Assembly: GCF_001667945.1 (NCBI RefSeq)
Contig: NZ_LZJK01000138.1
Span: 1-45,690, forward strand
Length of the DNA: 45,690 bases
DNA from: Mycolicibacter sinensis
GTDB taxonomy: Bacteria; Actinomycetota; Actinomycetes; Mycobacteriales; Mycobacteriaceae
Direction of reading: 5' to 3'
A model generated the notes under the pieces. It searched no databases. It was not told the origin of the DNA and was given only the letters and a program-made list of their open reading frames with translations. Both the position numbers and the translations under genes were made by a program. The stretch's first letter is position 1; the number at the start of each line of letters is the position of its first letter. Shown here piece after piece: positions 7,182 to 16,608 of this stretch.

Positions 7182-9347
7182 TCAGAACCAGGTGCCCGGG
7201 TCGAAGATGTCGAAGGCCGCGCCGGCGTCAGAGATCCCGGCGGCGGCGTCGCCCGGGTCCAGAGCGGCGACGGCGTCGAACATGCTCGACAGGTCGAGGT
7301 TGCCGAACGGCGTCACCAGCATGTCGTGGATGCTGGCCGCGGCGTCGCCGTCCTCGTTCGGAAGGGCCCAGTACACGTTCTCGAAGCCGCCGCCGAAGTC
7401 GATGACGCTGTAGACCGTGCCCAACTCCGGCAGGTCAGAGGCGTAGGCGGCGACCGCACCGTTGATGACATCGGCGACCGCCTGCGGGTCGATGCCGGAG
7501 CCGTAGAGACCGCCCCAGAACAGTGGGCCGATGAGATCCATATCGGTGAGCTGGCCGGTACCGAGGACGAAGGAGTTGAACGTGTTGCCATAGTTTTCCA
7601 GCACAGTGACCAGGTCGGCGGCGGTGAAGCCCAGGCTCGTGAAGTCGATGTCGCTGTTTTCCAGCGCGGCGACCAGGTCGCCGGCGGGCAGGTCGTACCC
7701 GTCGACCGTGAGCGTCGTGGTGTCGACGAGACCGAGCAGGCTCGCGGTCTCCACCGCGGTGACCACCGATCCGAGATCGCCGCTGTCGCCGTACGCCTCG
7801 AGGGCCTGGTTGGCGAAGTGCGTTGCGCCCCCGAGCGTCCCGCCGCCGATCTGCAGCAACGGCGCGATCCCCGACGTCTCGTTGATCGGGTCGAACCCGG
7901 CGCTGCCGGGGTCGAAGGTGACACCGCCGATCGTGAACGCGTTGTCGCTGAGTCCGCTGGCTTCAGCCGCGACGCCAAGACCCGCCAGGGCGGCCCCGGG
8001 GTCCATTAGGGCAATGGCGTCGTAACCGGTCGGAAGCTCGAAATTGCCCCACGGCGTCACCACCTTGTCGGTGATGGTGGCCGCGGCGGTGCCGTCGGCG
8101 TTCGGGGTGGCGATGTAGACGTTGGCGAAGCCCGAACCGAAGTCGGTGACGCTGTATACCGTGCCGTCAGTTGGCAGCGCGGCCGAGCCGGCACCGTCGG
8201 CCGGCGCACCGTCGATGACGGTGAGCTGGGTGCTCTCGATGCCCAACAGGTTCTGGACGTTCACCGCGGTGGTGACCGACCCGATGCCGGACCCGCTGTT
8301 GTCATAGACGGTGAAGTCCTGAGTTGCCAGATGCAGGCTGGTGCCGCCGCCGACGACTTGGCCGCCGCCGATCTCCATCAGCGGCGCCACCGCGAAGAGC
8401 GGGAATACCGGGGCGAACCCTTCGCCGCCCGGGTCGAAAGTGATGCCGCCGAGGGTGAATGCGTCGTCACCGATGTCTGCGTTGTGAGTGGTGGCGTCCA
8501 AGTCCGCGAAGGCGGCTCCCGGATCCATGGCGGCCACGGCATCAAACGTCGTCGGGATGTCGAGATTTCCGAAGGGTGTCACCAGGGTGTCGGTGATGCT
8601 CGCAACACCGGTGCCGTCGGCATTGGGAACGGCTGCATAGACATTCGCCCACCCCGAGCCGAAATTGGTGATGCTGAAGACGGTCCCGGCATCTGGCAGG
8701 GCCGAGGTGTCGATACCGTTCAATACCGCGGCGATGTCGGCGTCGGTGATGCCGGCGCCGTTGAGGTCGATGTTCGTGCCCAGGAGAGCGATAAGGACGT
8801 CGTCGCTGCTGATATCGCCGGTGCCGTATGGGATTTGGGAGCCGAAGGCGGGGGTGGCTGCCAAGGCGTTCGCCAGGTCGCTGACACTGATCCCCGCACC
8901 GGCGAAGTCGAGGCCACTGCCGGTGAGGGCAGCCTGGATATCTGCGACCGGCGGCGTGACGGTCTGGACGGTGAACTGCGCGCTGTCAATGCCCAGCAGG
9001 TCCGAGGCGTTCACCGAGGCGTGTGCCATGCCCAATTCGGCACCGCTGCCGTCGTATACCACGAGGTCTTGTGTCCCCGCCGCGCTGCCATCGGAACTCA
9101 GGAGTGAGCTGAAGCCGATCTTGAGCAATGGGGCGATACCGACAAACGGGTTCACCGGCTCGTACCCGTCACTGCCGGGGTCGAAGGTGAGGCCGCCGAC
9201 GGTAAAGGCGTTGCCGCTGAGTTCAGCGGTGTCACCGACGGTGTCGGCGGTTGCAGCGGCCGCCTGCAAAACTGCCGCGGTCAGCAGTCCTCCGGCTGTG
9301 GCGGCGGCCAACGGGATGTAGCGAAACGTACGGGCGGCTAGCTGCAC
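7182..9347 (-). CDS. Secreted repeat protein, three repeats (family member 1)
   Basis: A 721-aa protein with a signal peptide (residues 1 to about 34, hydrophobic, ending AAATA) and three copies of a repeat at about 43-280, 291-455 and 465-703. Each copy has the same landmarks in order: AFT(V/I/L)GG(L/I/V)TFDPG, then GIAPLL(K/Q)IG or similar, a short VYD/AYG strand, LLGI or LLGL, GTV(F/Y)S(I/V), NVY, and (V/L)VTP(F/W)GN followed by a DPG motif. Repeats 1 and 3 carry 80-90-residue insertions (about 130-215 and 550-640). No enzyme motif, PE or PPE domain, or LPXTG signal is visible. A paralog lies at 36323-37975. The GTG start at 9347 has AAGGAGAG just upstream. I do not recognise a named family; an exported envelope or matrix protein is an inference. 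Confidence 0.8.
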   Translation of the reverse strand: MQLAARTFRYIPLAAATAGGLLTAAVLQAAAATADTVGDTAELSGNAFTVGGLTFDPGSDGYEPVNPFVGIAPLLKIGFSSLLSSDGSAAGTQDLVVYDGSGAELGMAHASVNASDLLGIDSAQFTVQTVTPPVADIQAALTGSGLDFAGAGISVSDLANALAATPAFGSQIPYGTGDISSDDVLIALLGTNIDLNGAGITDADIAAVLNGIDTSALPDAGTVFSITNFGSGWANVYAAVPNADGTGVASITDTLVTPFGNLDIPTTFDAVAAMDPGAAFADLDATTHNADIGDDAFTLGGITFDPGGEGFAPVFPLFAVAPLMEIGGGQVVGGGTSLHLATQDFTVYDNSGSGIGSVTTAVNVQNLLGIESTQLTVIDGAPADGAGSAALPTDGTVYSVTDFGSGFANVYIATPNADGTAAATITDKVVTPWGNFELPTGYDAIALMDPGAALAGLGVAAEASGLSDNAFTIGGVTFDPGSAGFDPINETSGIAPLLQIGGGTLGGATHFANQALEAYGDSGDLGSVVTAVETASLLGLVDTTTLTVDGYDLPAGDLVAALENSDIDFTSLGFTAADLVTVLENYGNTFNSFVLGTGQLTDMDLIGPLFWGGLYGSGIDPQAVADVINGAVAAYASDLPELGTVYSVIDFGGGFENVYWALPNEDGDAAASIHDMLVTPFGNLDLSSMFDAVAALDPGDAAAGISDAGAAFDIFDPGTWF

Positions 9348-9387
9348 TGCTCTCTCCTTACCGAGAAGTCAGGAACGCACCCACGCG

Positions 9388-9416
9388 AACTTACTTGAGA
9401 GTAGGGCTACCGACAA
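9388..9416 (-). promoter_or_regulatory. Promoter of secreted repeat protein 1
   Basis: On the minus strand, TTGTCG (9416-9411), a 17-base spacer and TAAGTT (9393-9388) form a SigA-like promoter. The start site would be near 9381, giving a leader of about 34 bases that includes the AAGGAGAG ribosome site. The rest of the 242-base gap up to ddlA (9417-9589) shows no gene. Confidence 0.45.
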
Positions 9417-9589
9417 GACTCTGCGTCAGAAATTTGAGACACGTCGTCAGAATCGCGTTGTGCTGGCAAAACGTCATCGAGCACAGCCGGTCAAGGCAGA
9501 ATCGCCGCGCTCACTCAGGTTCCGACCGACCCAGCTGATGCGAAAGCTGTGTCAAAGATCAGTGTGGGATGTGATAGGCCCGCGTGCCG

Positions 9590-10708
<1,119 letters not shown>

Positions 10709-10715
10709 ACGCCAG

Positions 10716-10721
10716 AGGGTA
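10716..10721 (-). promoter_or_regulatory. -10 box for leaderless ddlA mRNA
   Basis: TACCCT on the minus strand fits TANNNT and is followed by exactly 7 bases and then the ddlA GTG. It implies a ddlA transcript separate from gpsA. Confidence 0.4.
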
Positions 10722-10744
10722 CCGGGCGGTCCGGCCCGGGCCGC

Positions 10745-11782
10745 TCACTCCGGTTTGGTGCGACGTCCCAACAGCAACGCCACCGCCTCGTTGACCGACA
10801 AGCCGGTGTGGCAGACCCGATGCACGGCGTCGGTCAGCGGCATCTCCACGTCGTAGCTCGAGGCCAGCGCCAGCACCGACTGACACGACGTGACACCCTC
10901 GACGACGTGACCGTCGGTGGTGCTGGGCAGTCCTTGGGACCCCGGTAGCGGCGGCATCGCCTCGCCCCGGCCGAGCCGCTCACCGAACGACCGGTTGCGC
11001 GACTGCGGTGAGGTGCAGGTCGCCACCAGGTCACCCACCCCGGCCAGACCGGCCAGCGTGGCGCCCTTGGCCCCGAGCGCGACGCCCAGCCGGATGATCT
11101 CGGCCAGTCCCCGGGTGATGATCGCCGCCGCGGTGTTCTCGCCCAGGCCCACCCCGGCCGCCATGCCGCACGCCAGGGCGATGACGTTCTTGCAGGCGCC
11201 GCCGATCTCGGTGCCGATCACGTCGGCGTTGGTGTAGGGGCGGAAGTAGCCGGTGTTGAGCATGCGCTGCAGCGCCACCGCCCGACCGGAGTCGGTGCAG
11301 GCGACCACCGTTGCGGCGGGCTGTTCGGCGGCGATCTCCGCCGCCAGGTTGGGCCCGGAGATCACGGCGACCTGTCCGGGGTCGACGCCGGTTACCGCGG
11401 CGATCACCTGGCTCATCCGCATCAGCGTGCCCAGTTCGATGCCCTTGGCGACACTGACCAGGGTGGCGCCGTCGGCCAGCTGCGCCGTCCAGGCCTCCAG
11501 GTTGGTCCGCATGGTCTGCGCCGGCACGGCCAGCACCACCGTGGTCAACCCCGTCAGTGCCTCGGCCGGGTCGGTGGTGGCGCGTACCCCGTCCGGCACC
11601 GTGACGCCGGGCAGATAATCGGGGTTGCAGCGGGTCTCGTTGATCTGAGCGGCGACATCGGATCGGCGCGCCCACAGCCTGACCTGGCTACCGGCGTCGG
11701 CGAGCACCTTGGCCAGCGCGGTGCCCCAGGCTCCCGCTCCCATCACCGCGACCGTGCCCTCAGCGCCCTCGGTGCCGCTCAC
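10745..11782 (-). CDS. gpsA: Glycerol-3-phosphate dehydrogenase [NAD(P)+]
   Basis: Reduces dihydroxyacetone phosphate to sn-glycerol 3-phosphate for phospholipid synthesis. The N-terminal Rossmann motif VMGAGAWGTALAKVLADAG, the SVAKGIELGT segment, the GPNLAAEIA motif and the catalytic-lysine region GGACKNVIALACG are all present. At 345 aa it corresponds to gpdA2 (Rv2982c). The GTG at 11782 is preceded by AAGGGAGG about nine bases upstream. It is divergent from cofC across a 54-base gap. Confidence 0.96.
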   Translation of the reverse strand: MSGTEGAEGTVAVMGAGAWGTALAKVLADAGSQVRLWARRSDVAAQINETRCNPDYLPGVTVPDGVRATTDPAEALTGLTTVVLAVPAQTMRTNLEAWTAQLADGATLVSVAKGIELGTLMRMSQVIAAVTGVDPGQVAVISGPNLAAEIAAEQPAATVVACTDSGRAVALQRMLNTGYFRPYTNADVIGTEIGGACKNVIALACGMAAGVGLGENTAAAIITRGLAEIIRLGVALGAKGATLAGLAGVGDLVATCTSPQSRNRSFGERLGRGEAMPPLPGSQGLPSTTDGHVVEGVTSCQSVLALASSYDVEMPLTDAVHRVCHTGLSVNEAVALLLGRRTKPE

Positions 11783-11836
11783 CTCACACCACCTCCCTTA
11801 GGCGCATCACCCTAACCCGGTACCGACGCTGGCAGG

Positions 11837-12514
11837 ATGTCGGTTGTGAACTCCATGGCCGAGGAAGCCGGTATCGGCCTGATCATCGCCGTCAAACGGC
11901 TCACCGTCGCCAAGACCCGGCTGGCGCCGGCCTTTCCCGCACCGCTGCGCGAGGCCGTGGTGCTGGCCATGCTGGTCGACACCATCACCGCGGCGTCGGC
12001 CGCCCAGGGGCTGGAGCACATCACCGTGGTCACCCCCGACGAGGCCGCCGCCGCGGCAGCGGCCGAGCTGGGCGCTGACGTGCTGGAGGATCCGACCCCG
12101 ACCGGCCACGGTGACCCGCTGAACAACGCCCTCGCCGCCGCCGAACGGGCGGTGGCTGGATCGGTGCCGAATATCGTTGCCCTGCAAGGTGATCTGCCGG
12201 CACTGCAGTCCTACGAACTCGACGAGGCGATCGCCGCCGCCCGCGCCTACCGGCGCAGCTTCGTGGCCGACCGGCACGGGATGGGCACCGCGGCGCTGTT
12301 CGCGTTCGGCAGCCCGCTGGACCCGCGATTCGGTCGGGATTCCTCGGCGCGGCATCGGCAGTCCGGCGCATTGGAGCTGACCGGAGCGTGGCCCGGCCTG
12401 CGCTGTGACATCGACACACCCGAGGACCTGGCGGTGGCACGGCGTCTGGGGGTCGGCCCGGCGACCACGCGTGCGCTCGCGCAATCGGCGATCGGTGGCA
12501 GCACCACCCATTGA
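11837..12514 (+). CDS. cofC: Phospho(enol)pyruvate/2-phospholactate guanylyltransferase (CofC/FbiD)
   Basis: Nucleotidyltransferase of coenzyme F420 biosynthesis. The mycobacterial ortholog Rv2983 (FbiD) activates phosphoenolpyruvate with GTP. Landmarks are IGLIIAVKRLTVAKTRLAP near the N terminus (nucleotide binding), VTPDEAAAAAA, LQGDLPAL (metal-binding Asp), FGRDSSARHRQ and RCDIDTPEDL near the C terminus. The ATG at 11837 gives 225 aa; the ATG at 11855 is an alternative start closer to the conserved block. The stop overlaps the ppk start by one base (TGATG), so the two are coupled. Confidence 0.94.
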   Translation: MSVVNSMAEEAGIGLIIAVKRLTVAKTRLAPAFPAPLREAVVLAMLVDTITAASAAQGLEHITVVTPDEAAAAAAAELGADVLEDPTPTGHGDPLNNALAAAERAVAGSVPNIVALQGDLPALQSYELDEAIAAARAYRRSFVADRHGMGTAALFAFGSPLDPRFGRDSSARHRQSGALELTGAWPGLRCDIDTPEDLAVARRLGVGPATTRALAQSAIGGSTTH

Positions 12515-14715
12515 TGAGTAATGATTTCGGAGTGGATGAAATCGAGGTCGGCCAACTGACCGAGGCGCGCGGCGACGAGACCGACTGGCGCCCGAATGAC
12601 GCCACCCCGACCGCGCCACCGGCCGCCACCGCGGCGCCGCTGACCGAGGACGGCGATGAACTGCCCGCGCACCGCTACCTCAACCGGGAGCTGAGCTGGC
12701 TGGACTTCAACGCCAGGGTGTTGGCTCTGGCGGCCGACACCTCGCTGCCGCTGTTGGAGCGGGCCAAGTTCCTGGCGATCTTCGCCTCCAATCTCGATGA
12801 GTTCTATATGGTCCGGGTCGCCGGTCTCAAGCGCCGCGACGAGATGGGCCTGTCGGTGCGCTCGGCCGACGGCCTGACGCCGCGCGAGCAACTGCGCCGG
12901 ATCGGTGAGCAGACCCAGCAGATCGCCACCCGCCACGCGCGGGTTTTTCTCGAATCGGTGCGGCCGGCGTTGGCTGACGAAGGCATCCACATCGTCACGT
13001 GGGCCGATCTGCAACCGGGCGAACGTGACCAGTTATCGGTGTACTTCCACGAGCAGGTGTTCCCGGTCCTGACGCCGTTGGCGGTCGACCCGGCGCACCC
13101 GTTCCCGTTCGTCAGCGGGCTCAGCCTGAATCTGGCGGTGACGGTCAAGCGCCCTGAGGACGGCGGGAATCACTTCGCGCGGGTGAAGGTTCCCGACAAC
13201 GTCGACCGTTTCGTCGAACTCGATCCCGGCGGCGAGGGGCCCGGTGAGATCCGGTTGCTGCCGATGGAGGAGCTGATCGCGGCATTCCTGCCGGTGCTGT
13301 TCCCCGGCATGGAGATCGTCGAGCATCACGCTTTCCGCATCACCCGCAACGCTGATTTCGAGGTCGAGGAGGACCGCGACGAGGACCTGCTGCAGGCCCT
13401 GGAACGGGAATTGGCGCGACGCCGATTCGGGTCGCCGGTGCGCCTCGAGGTCGCCGACGACATGACCGAGAGCATGTTAGAGCTGCTGCTGCGGGAACTC
13501 GACGTGGATCCCGGCGACGTCATCGAGGTACCCGGACTGTTGGATCTGTCGTCGCTGTGGCAGGTCTACCGCCAGGACCGCCCTGACCTCAAGGACCGCA
13601 CCTTCGTGCCGGCGACTCACCCGGCGTTCGCCGAACGGGAAACCCCCAAAAGCATTTTCGCCACCCTGCGGGAAGGCGACGTGCTGGTGCACCACCCCTA
13701 CGATTCGTTCTCCACCAGCGTCCAGCGGTTCGTCGAACAGGCCGCTGCGGACCCCGGAGTGCTGGCGATCAAGCAGACGCTGTACCGCACCTCCGGCGAC
13801 TCGCCGATCGTCACCGCGTTGATCGACGCCGCCGAAGCCGGAAAACAGGTGGTGGCTCTGGTCGAGATCAAGGCCCGGTTCGACGAGCAGGCCAATATCA
13901 AGTGGGCTCGCAAGCTGGAACAGGCGGGCGTGCATGTGGTGTACGGGCTGATCGGGCTCAAGACGCACTGCAAGGTCGCGCTGGTGGTGCGCCGTGAGGG
14001 CTCGGTGATTCGGCGGTACTGCCATATCGGCACCGGCAACTACAACAGCAAGACCGCGCGCCTCTACGAGGACATCGGGTTGCTGACCGCCGACCCGGAC
14101 ATCGGCGCCGATCTGACCGACCTGTTCAACTCATTGACCGGCTATTCGCGGAAGATGGAGTACCGCAATCTGTTGGTGGCCCCGCACGGCGTGCGGTCCG
14201 GGATCATCGAACGCATCGAACGCGAGACCGCCGCGCATCGCAGCAGCGGCGGAGGGGGCCGGATCCGGCTGAAGCTCAACTCACTGGTCGATGAGCAGGT
14301 GGTCGATGCGCTCTACCGTGCCTCGAGGGCCGGCGTGCAGGTCGAATTGGTGGTACGCGGGATCTGCGCACTGCGGCCCGGAGTCGAGGGCTTTTCGGAA
14401 AACATCGTCGTTCGGTCGATTCTCGGCCGTTTCCTGGAGCATTCCCGCATCATCGAGTGCCGCGCCATCGACGAATTCTGGATCGGCAGCGCCGACATGA
14501 TGCACCGCAACTTGGACCGGCGGGTCGAAGTGATGGTGCAGGTGAAGGATCCGCGCCTGACCGCTCAACTGCGTGATGTATTCGACTCTGCGATGCACCC
14601 GGCCACCCGCTGTTGGGAACTCGGCCCGGACGGGCAGTGGACCGCAGCACCGCAGGACGGCGCGACGGTGCGCGACCACCAGGTGTCGTTGATGGAACGA
14701 CATCGCAATCCCTGA
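12514..14715 (+). CDS. ppk: Polyphosphate kinase 1
   Basis: Reversibly polymerises the gamma-phosphate of ATP into inorganic polyphosphate. The 733-aa protein shows the N-terminal YLNRELSWLDFNARVL motif, the SNLDEFYMVRVAGLK helix, and the phospholipase-D-like catalytic core with RYCHIGTGNYN, in which His504 is the expected autophosphorylated residue. A second conserved block is HRNLDRRVEVM. I use the ATG at 12514 rather than the TTG one codon earlier because it overlaps the cofC stop as TGATG. The first 50 residues are acidic and Ala/Thr/Pro-rich and poorly conserved. Confidence 0.97.
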   Translation: MSNDFGVDEIEVGQLTEARGDETDWRPNDATPTAPPAATAAPLTEDGDELPAHRYLNRELSWLDFNARVLALAADTSLPLLERAKFLAIFASNLDEFYMVRVAGLKRRDEMGLSVRSADGLTPREQLRRIGEQTQQIATRHARVFLESVRPALADEGIHIVTWADLQPGERDQLSVYFHEQVFPVLTPLAVDPAHPFPFVSGLSLNLAVTVKRPEDGGNHFARVKVPDNVDRFVELDPGGEGPGEIRLLPMEELIAAFLPVLFPGMEIVEHHAFRITRNADFEVEEDRDEDLLQALERELARRRFGSPVRLEVADDMTESMLELLLRELDVDPGDVIEVPGLLDLSSLWQVYRQDRPDLKDRTFVPATHPAFAERETPKSIFATLREGDVLVHHPYDSFSTSVQRFVEQAAADPGVLAIKQTLYRTSGDSPIVTALIDAAEAGKQVVALVEIKARFDEQANIKWARKLEQAGVHVVYGLIGLKTHCKVALVVRREGSVIRRYCHIGTGNYNSKTARLYEDIGLLTADPDIGADLTDLFNSLTGYSRKMEYRNLLVAPHGVRSGIIERIERETAAHRSSGGGGRIRLKLNSLVDEQVVDALYRASRAGVQVELVVRGICALRPGVEGFSENIVVRSILGRFLEHSRIIECRAIDEFWIGSADMMHRNLDRRVEVMVQVKDPRLTAQLRDVFDSAMHPATRCWELGPDGQWTAAPQDGATVRDHQVSLMERHRNP

Positions 14716-14756
14716 GCACCCCGTCCACGAGGCCCGAATTGACCTGCAGGAGTGAA

Positions 14757-15689
14757 GTGTCCACAAAGACCTCGTCGAACGGCTCGGTGCCGGCGGACAA
14801 GATCGTCTACGCCGCCGGTGCGGTGCTGTGGCGGACGCGGCGAAAGACCGTCGAGGTGGCGCTTATCCACCGGCCCCGCTACGACGACTGGTCACTGCCC
14901 AAGGGCAAGGTCGATCCCGGGGAGACCGAACCGGTGACGGCGGTACGGGAGATCCTCGAGGAGACCGGCCAGCATGCCCACCTGGGTCGCCGGCTGGGGT
15001 CGGTCAGCTATCCGGTCGCCCAGGGCGTCAAGAAGGTGCGCTACTGGAGTGCACGGGCGCTGGGTGGCGATTTCGTGCCCAACCACGAGGTCGACGACCT
15101 GGTCTGGCTGCCGGTCAGCGCGGCGCTGAAGGAACTGCACTACCCCTACGACCGGAAGATATTGCGGCGGTTCGCCAAGGCTCCCGCAGACACCCAAACG
15201 GTGTTGGTGGTGCGGCACGGCACCGCCGGGCGCCGGTCCCGGTTCACCGGCGATGACACCCTGCGGCCGCTGGACAAGAAGGGGCGCGCGCAGGCCGAGG
15301 CACTCACCGCTCAACTGCTGGCCTTCGGCGCCACCGACGTGTACGCGGCCGATCGGGTGCGCTGTCATCAGACCGTCGAACCACTGGCCGCCGAACTCGG
15401 CGTGGCCGTGCACAACGAGCCGACGCTGACCGAGGAAGCGTACAACCACACCCCGAAAAAGGGCCGCCGCCGGGTGCTGGAGATCGCCCGGCTGGGCGGC
15501 ACACCGGTTATCTGCACCCAGGGCAAGGTGATTCCGGACCTGATCGCGTGGTGGTGTGCCCGTGACGGCGTCACCCCGGACAAGTCGCGCAATCGCAAGG
15601 GCAGTACCTGGGTGCTATCGGTGTCGGGCGGCCGGTTGATCGCCGCCGACCACCTCGGCAGCCCGCTGGCGGCGCACGCCCTGGTGTAA
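14757..15689 (+). CDS. mutT1: MutT1: Nudix hydrolase fused to histidine phosphatase
   Basis: The N-terminal Nudix domain has the Nudix box GKVDPGETEPVTAVREILEE, and the C-terminal phosphoglycerate-mutase-type domain has VVRHGTAG with the catalytic His, plus RVRCHQT. The mycobacterial enzyme hydrolyses 8-oxo-dGTP, 8-oxo-GTP and diadenosine polyphosphates to prevent oxidised-guanine mutagenesis. The open frame reaches into ppk, but GCAGGAG just before the GTG at 14757 and the start of homology (KIVYAAGAVLWR) fix the start. Predicted length is 310 aa. It lies 41 bases after ppk and probably shares its transcript. Confidence 0.95.
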   Translation: MSTKTSSNGSVPADKIVYAAGAVLWRTRRKTVEVALIHRPRYDDWSLPKGKVDPGETEPVTAVREILEETGQHAHLGRRLGSVSYPVAQGVKKVRYWSARALGGDFVPNHEVDDLVWLPVSAALKELHYPYDRKILRRFAKAPADTQTVLVVRHGTAGRRSRFTGDDTLRPLDKKGRAQAEALTAQLLAFGATDVYAADRVRCHQTVEPLAAELGVAVHNEPTLTEEAYNHTPKKGRRRVLEIARLGGTPVICTQGKVIPDLIAWWCARDGVTPDKSRNRKGSTWVLSVSGGRLIAADHLGSPLAAHALV

Positions 15690-15693
15690 ACGA

Positions 15694-15726
15694 CCGGGCG
15701 CCGCGGGGGCTCCCCGCGGCGCCCGG
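15694..15726. terminator. Bidirectional terminator hairpin between mutT1 and hupB
   Basis: A perfect 15-bp GC stem (15694-15708 with 15712-15726) closed by a 3-base loop, placed between the convergent mutT1 and hupB. There is no strong T tract, which is common for mycobacterial terminators. Confidence 0.8.
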
Positions 15727-15736
15727 CGATGCGTTG

Positions 15737-16411
15737 TTACTTACGGCCTTTGCGTGCCGTGGCCTTCTTGGCCGGAGCCTTCTTGGCTGCCGTCTTCTTG
15801 GCGGCGGCCTTCTTGGCCGGAGCCTTGGTCGCGGCCTTGCGGGCCGGCGCCTTGGTCGCGGCCTTCTTGGCGGTGACCTTCTTCGCCGGCGCCTTGGTCG
15901 CGGTCTTCTTGGCGGTGACCTTCTTCGCCGGCGCCTTGGTCGCGGTCTTCTTGGCGGCGGCCTTCTTGGCCGGAGCCTTGGTCGCCGCCTTCTTGGCCGG
16001 AGCCTTAGCCGCGGTCTTCTTCGCGGCGGCCTTGGTGGCCTTCTTAGCCGGCGACTTCTTGGCCGCCTTCTTGGCCGCCGTGGTACCGGCGCCGGCGCCG
16101 CGCTTGACCGCGAGGCCCTCGGACGGGACCCGCTGCGCGCCAGAGACAATCGCCTTGAACTGGGCGCCCGGGCGGAAAGCGGGGACAGACGTCGGCTTCA
16201 CCTTGACCGTCTCACCGGTGCGGGGATTGCGGGCCACGCGCGCGGCGCGACGACGGCGCTCAAACACGCCGAACCCGGTGATGGTGACGCTCTCACCCTT
16301 GTGGACGGCGCGCACAATGGCATTGACGAAATGCTCCACGGCATCGGTAGCCGACCGGCGGTCGGTGTCCAATTCCTTTGTGAGCACCTCGATGAGCTCT
16401 GCTTTGTTCAT
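15737..16411 (-). CDS. hupB: DNA-binding protein HU with Lys/Ala-rich tail
   Basis: Nucleoid protein. Residues 1-90 are a standard HU fold (MNKAELIEVLTKELDTDRRSA, then GFGVFERRRRAARVARNPRTGE with the DNA-inserting Pro). From about residue 105 to 224 there is a tail of PAKKA, APAKK and TAKK repeats, like eukaryotic histone H1 and typical of mycobacterial HupB. The tail binds DNA and is heavily acetylated and methylated in relatives. The ATG at 16411 has a GGAGGGA ribosome site. The low-complexity DNA of the tail includes a near-perfect 42-base tandem repeat. Confidence 0.97.
   Translation of the reverse strand: MNKAELIEVLTKELDTDRRSATDAVEHFVNAIVRAVHKGESVTITGFGVFERRRRAARVARNPRTGETVKVKPTSVPAFRPGAQFKAIVSGAQRVPSEGLAVKRGAGAGTTAAKKAAKKSPAKKATKAAAKKTAAKAPAKKAATKAPAKKAAAKKTATKAPAKKVTAKKTATKAPAKKVTAKKAATKAPARKAATKAPAKKAAAKKTAAKKAPAKKATARKGRK
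15843..15968 (-). repeat. 42-base tandem repeat in the hupB tail
   Basis: Three units start at 15843, 15885 and 15927. Units 1 and 2 differ at one base in 42; unit 3 diverges at its end. Each encodes 14 residues of the pattern KKVTAKKTATKAPA. It is a likely site of slippage, so the tail length may vary between strains. Confidence 0.75.
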
Positions 16412-16457
16412 CCAATCCCTCCGAAACCAGTGGCCCTACTTGAGCCGACTAGAGCAC

Positions 16458-16487
16458 ACGGTAAACCCTGATACCACTGATATCCAA
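16458..16487 (-). promoter_or_regulatory. Candidate hupB promoter
   Basis: TTGGAT (16487-16482), an 18-base spacer and TACCGT (16463-16458) on the minus strand, about 47 bases before the hupB ATG. The rest of the gap to leuD (16488-16608) shows nothing recognisable. Confidence 0.35.
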
Positions 16488-16608
16488 GAGCCACGCGCAA
16501 TTTCAGATGAGATTATCGGCCATTTCCGCAATCCGGTTACCGCCCTTGGGCGCTGACGGGGGCGTTCAATCGCCCAGAAATAGGCCTCCGGAGACCGTCA
16601 ACGCGGCG

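Noticed and set aside
7182..9347. Secreted repeat protein as a PE, PPE or PE_PGRS protein
   Set aside because: No N-terminal PE or PPE motif; it has a normal signal peptide, and its repeats are long and not of GGA/GGN type.
9388..9394. GTAAGTT shared upstream of both secreted repeat proteins as a common operator
   Set aside because: It is explained as a TAAGTT -10 box in at least the first case; seven bases are too short to claim a shared regulator site.
15761..16080. Dense short repeats that look like a CRISPR or satellite array
   Set aside because: They encode the Lys/Ala/Pro tail of HupB in frame; there are no spacers.
16412..16608. A small gene between hupB and leuD
   Set aside because: No frame with a convincing start and composition; only the hupB promoter candidate is visible.
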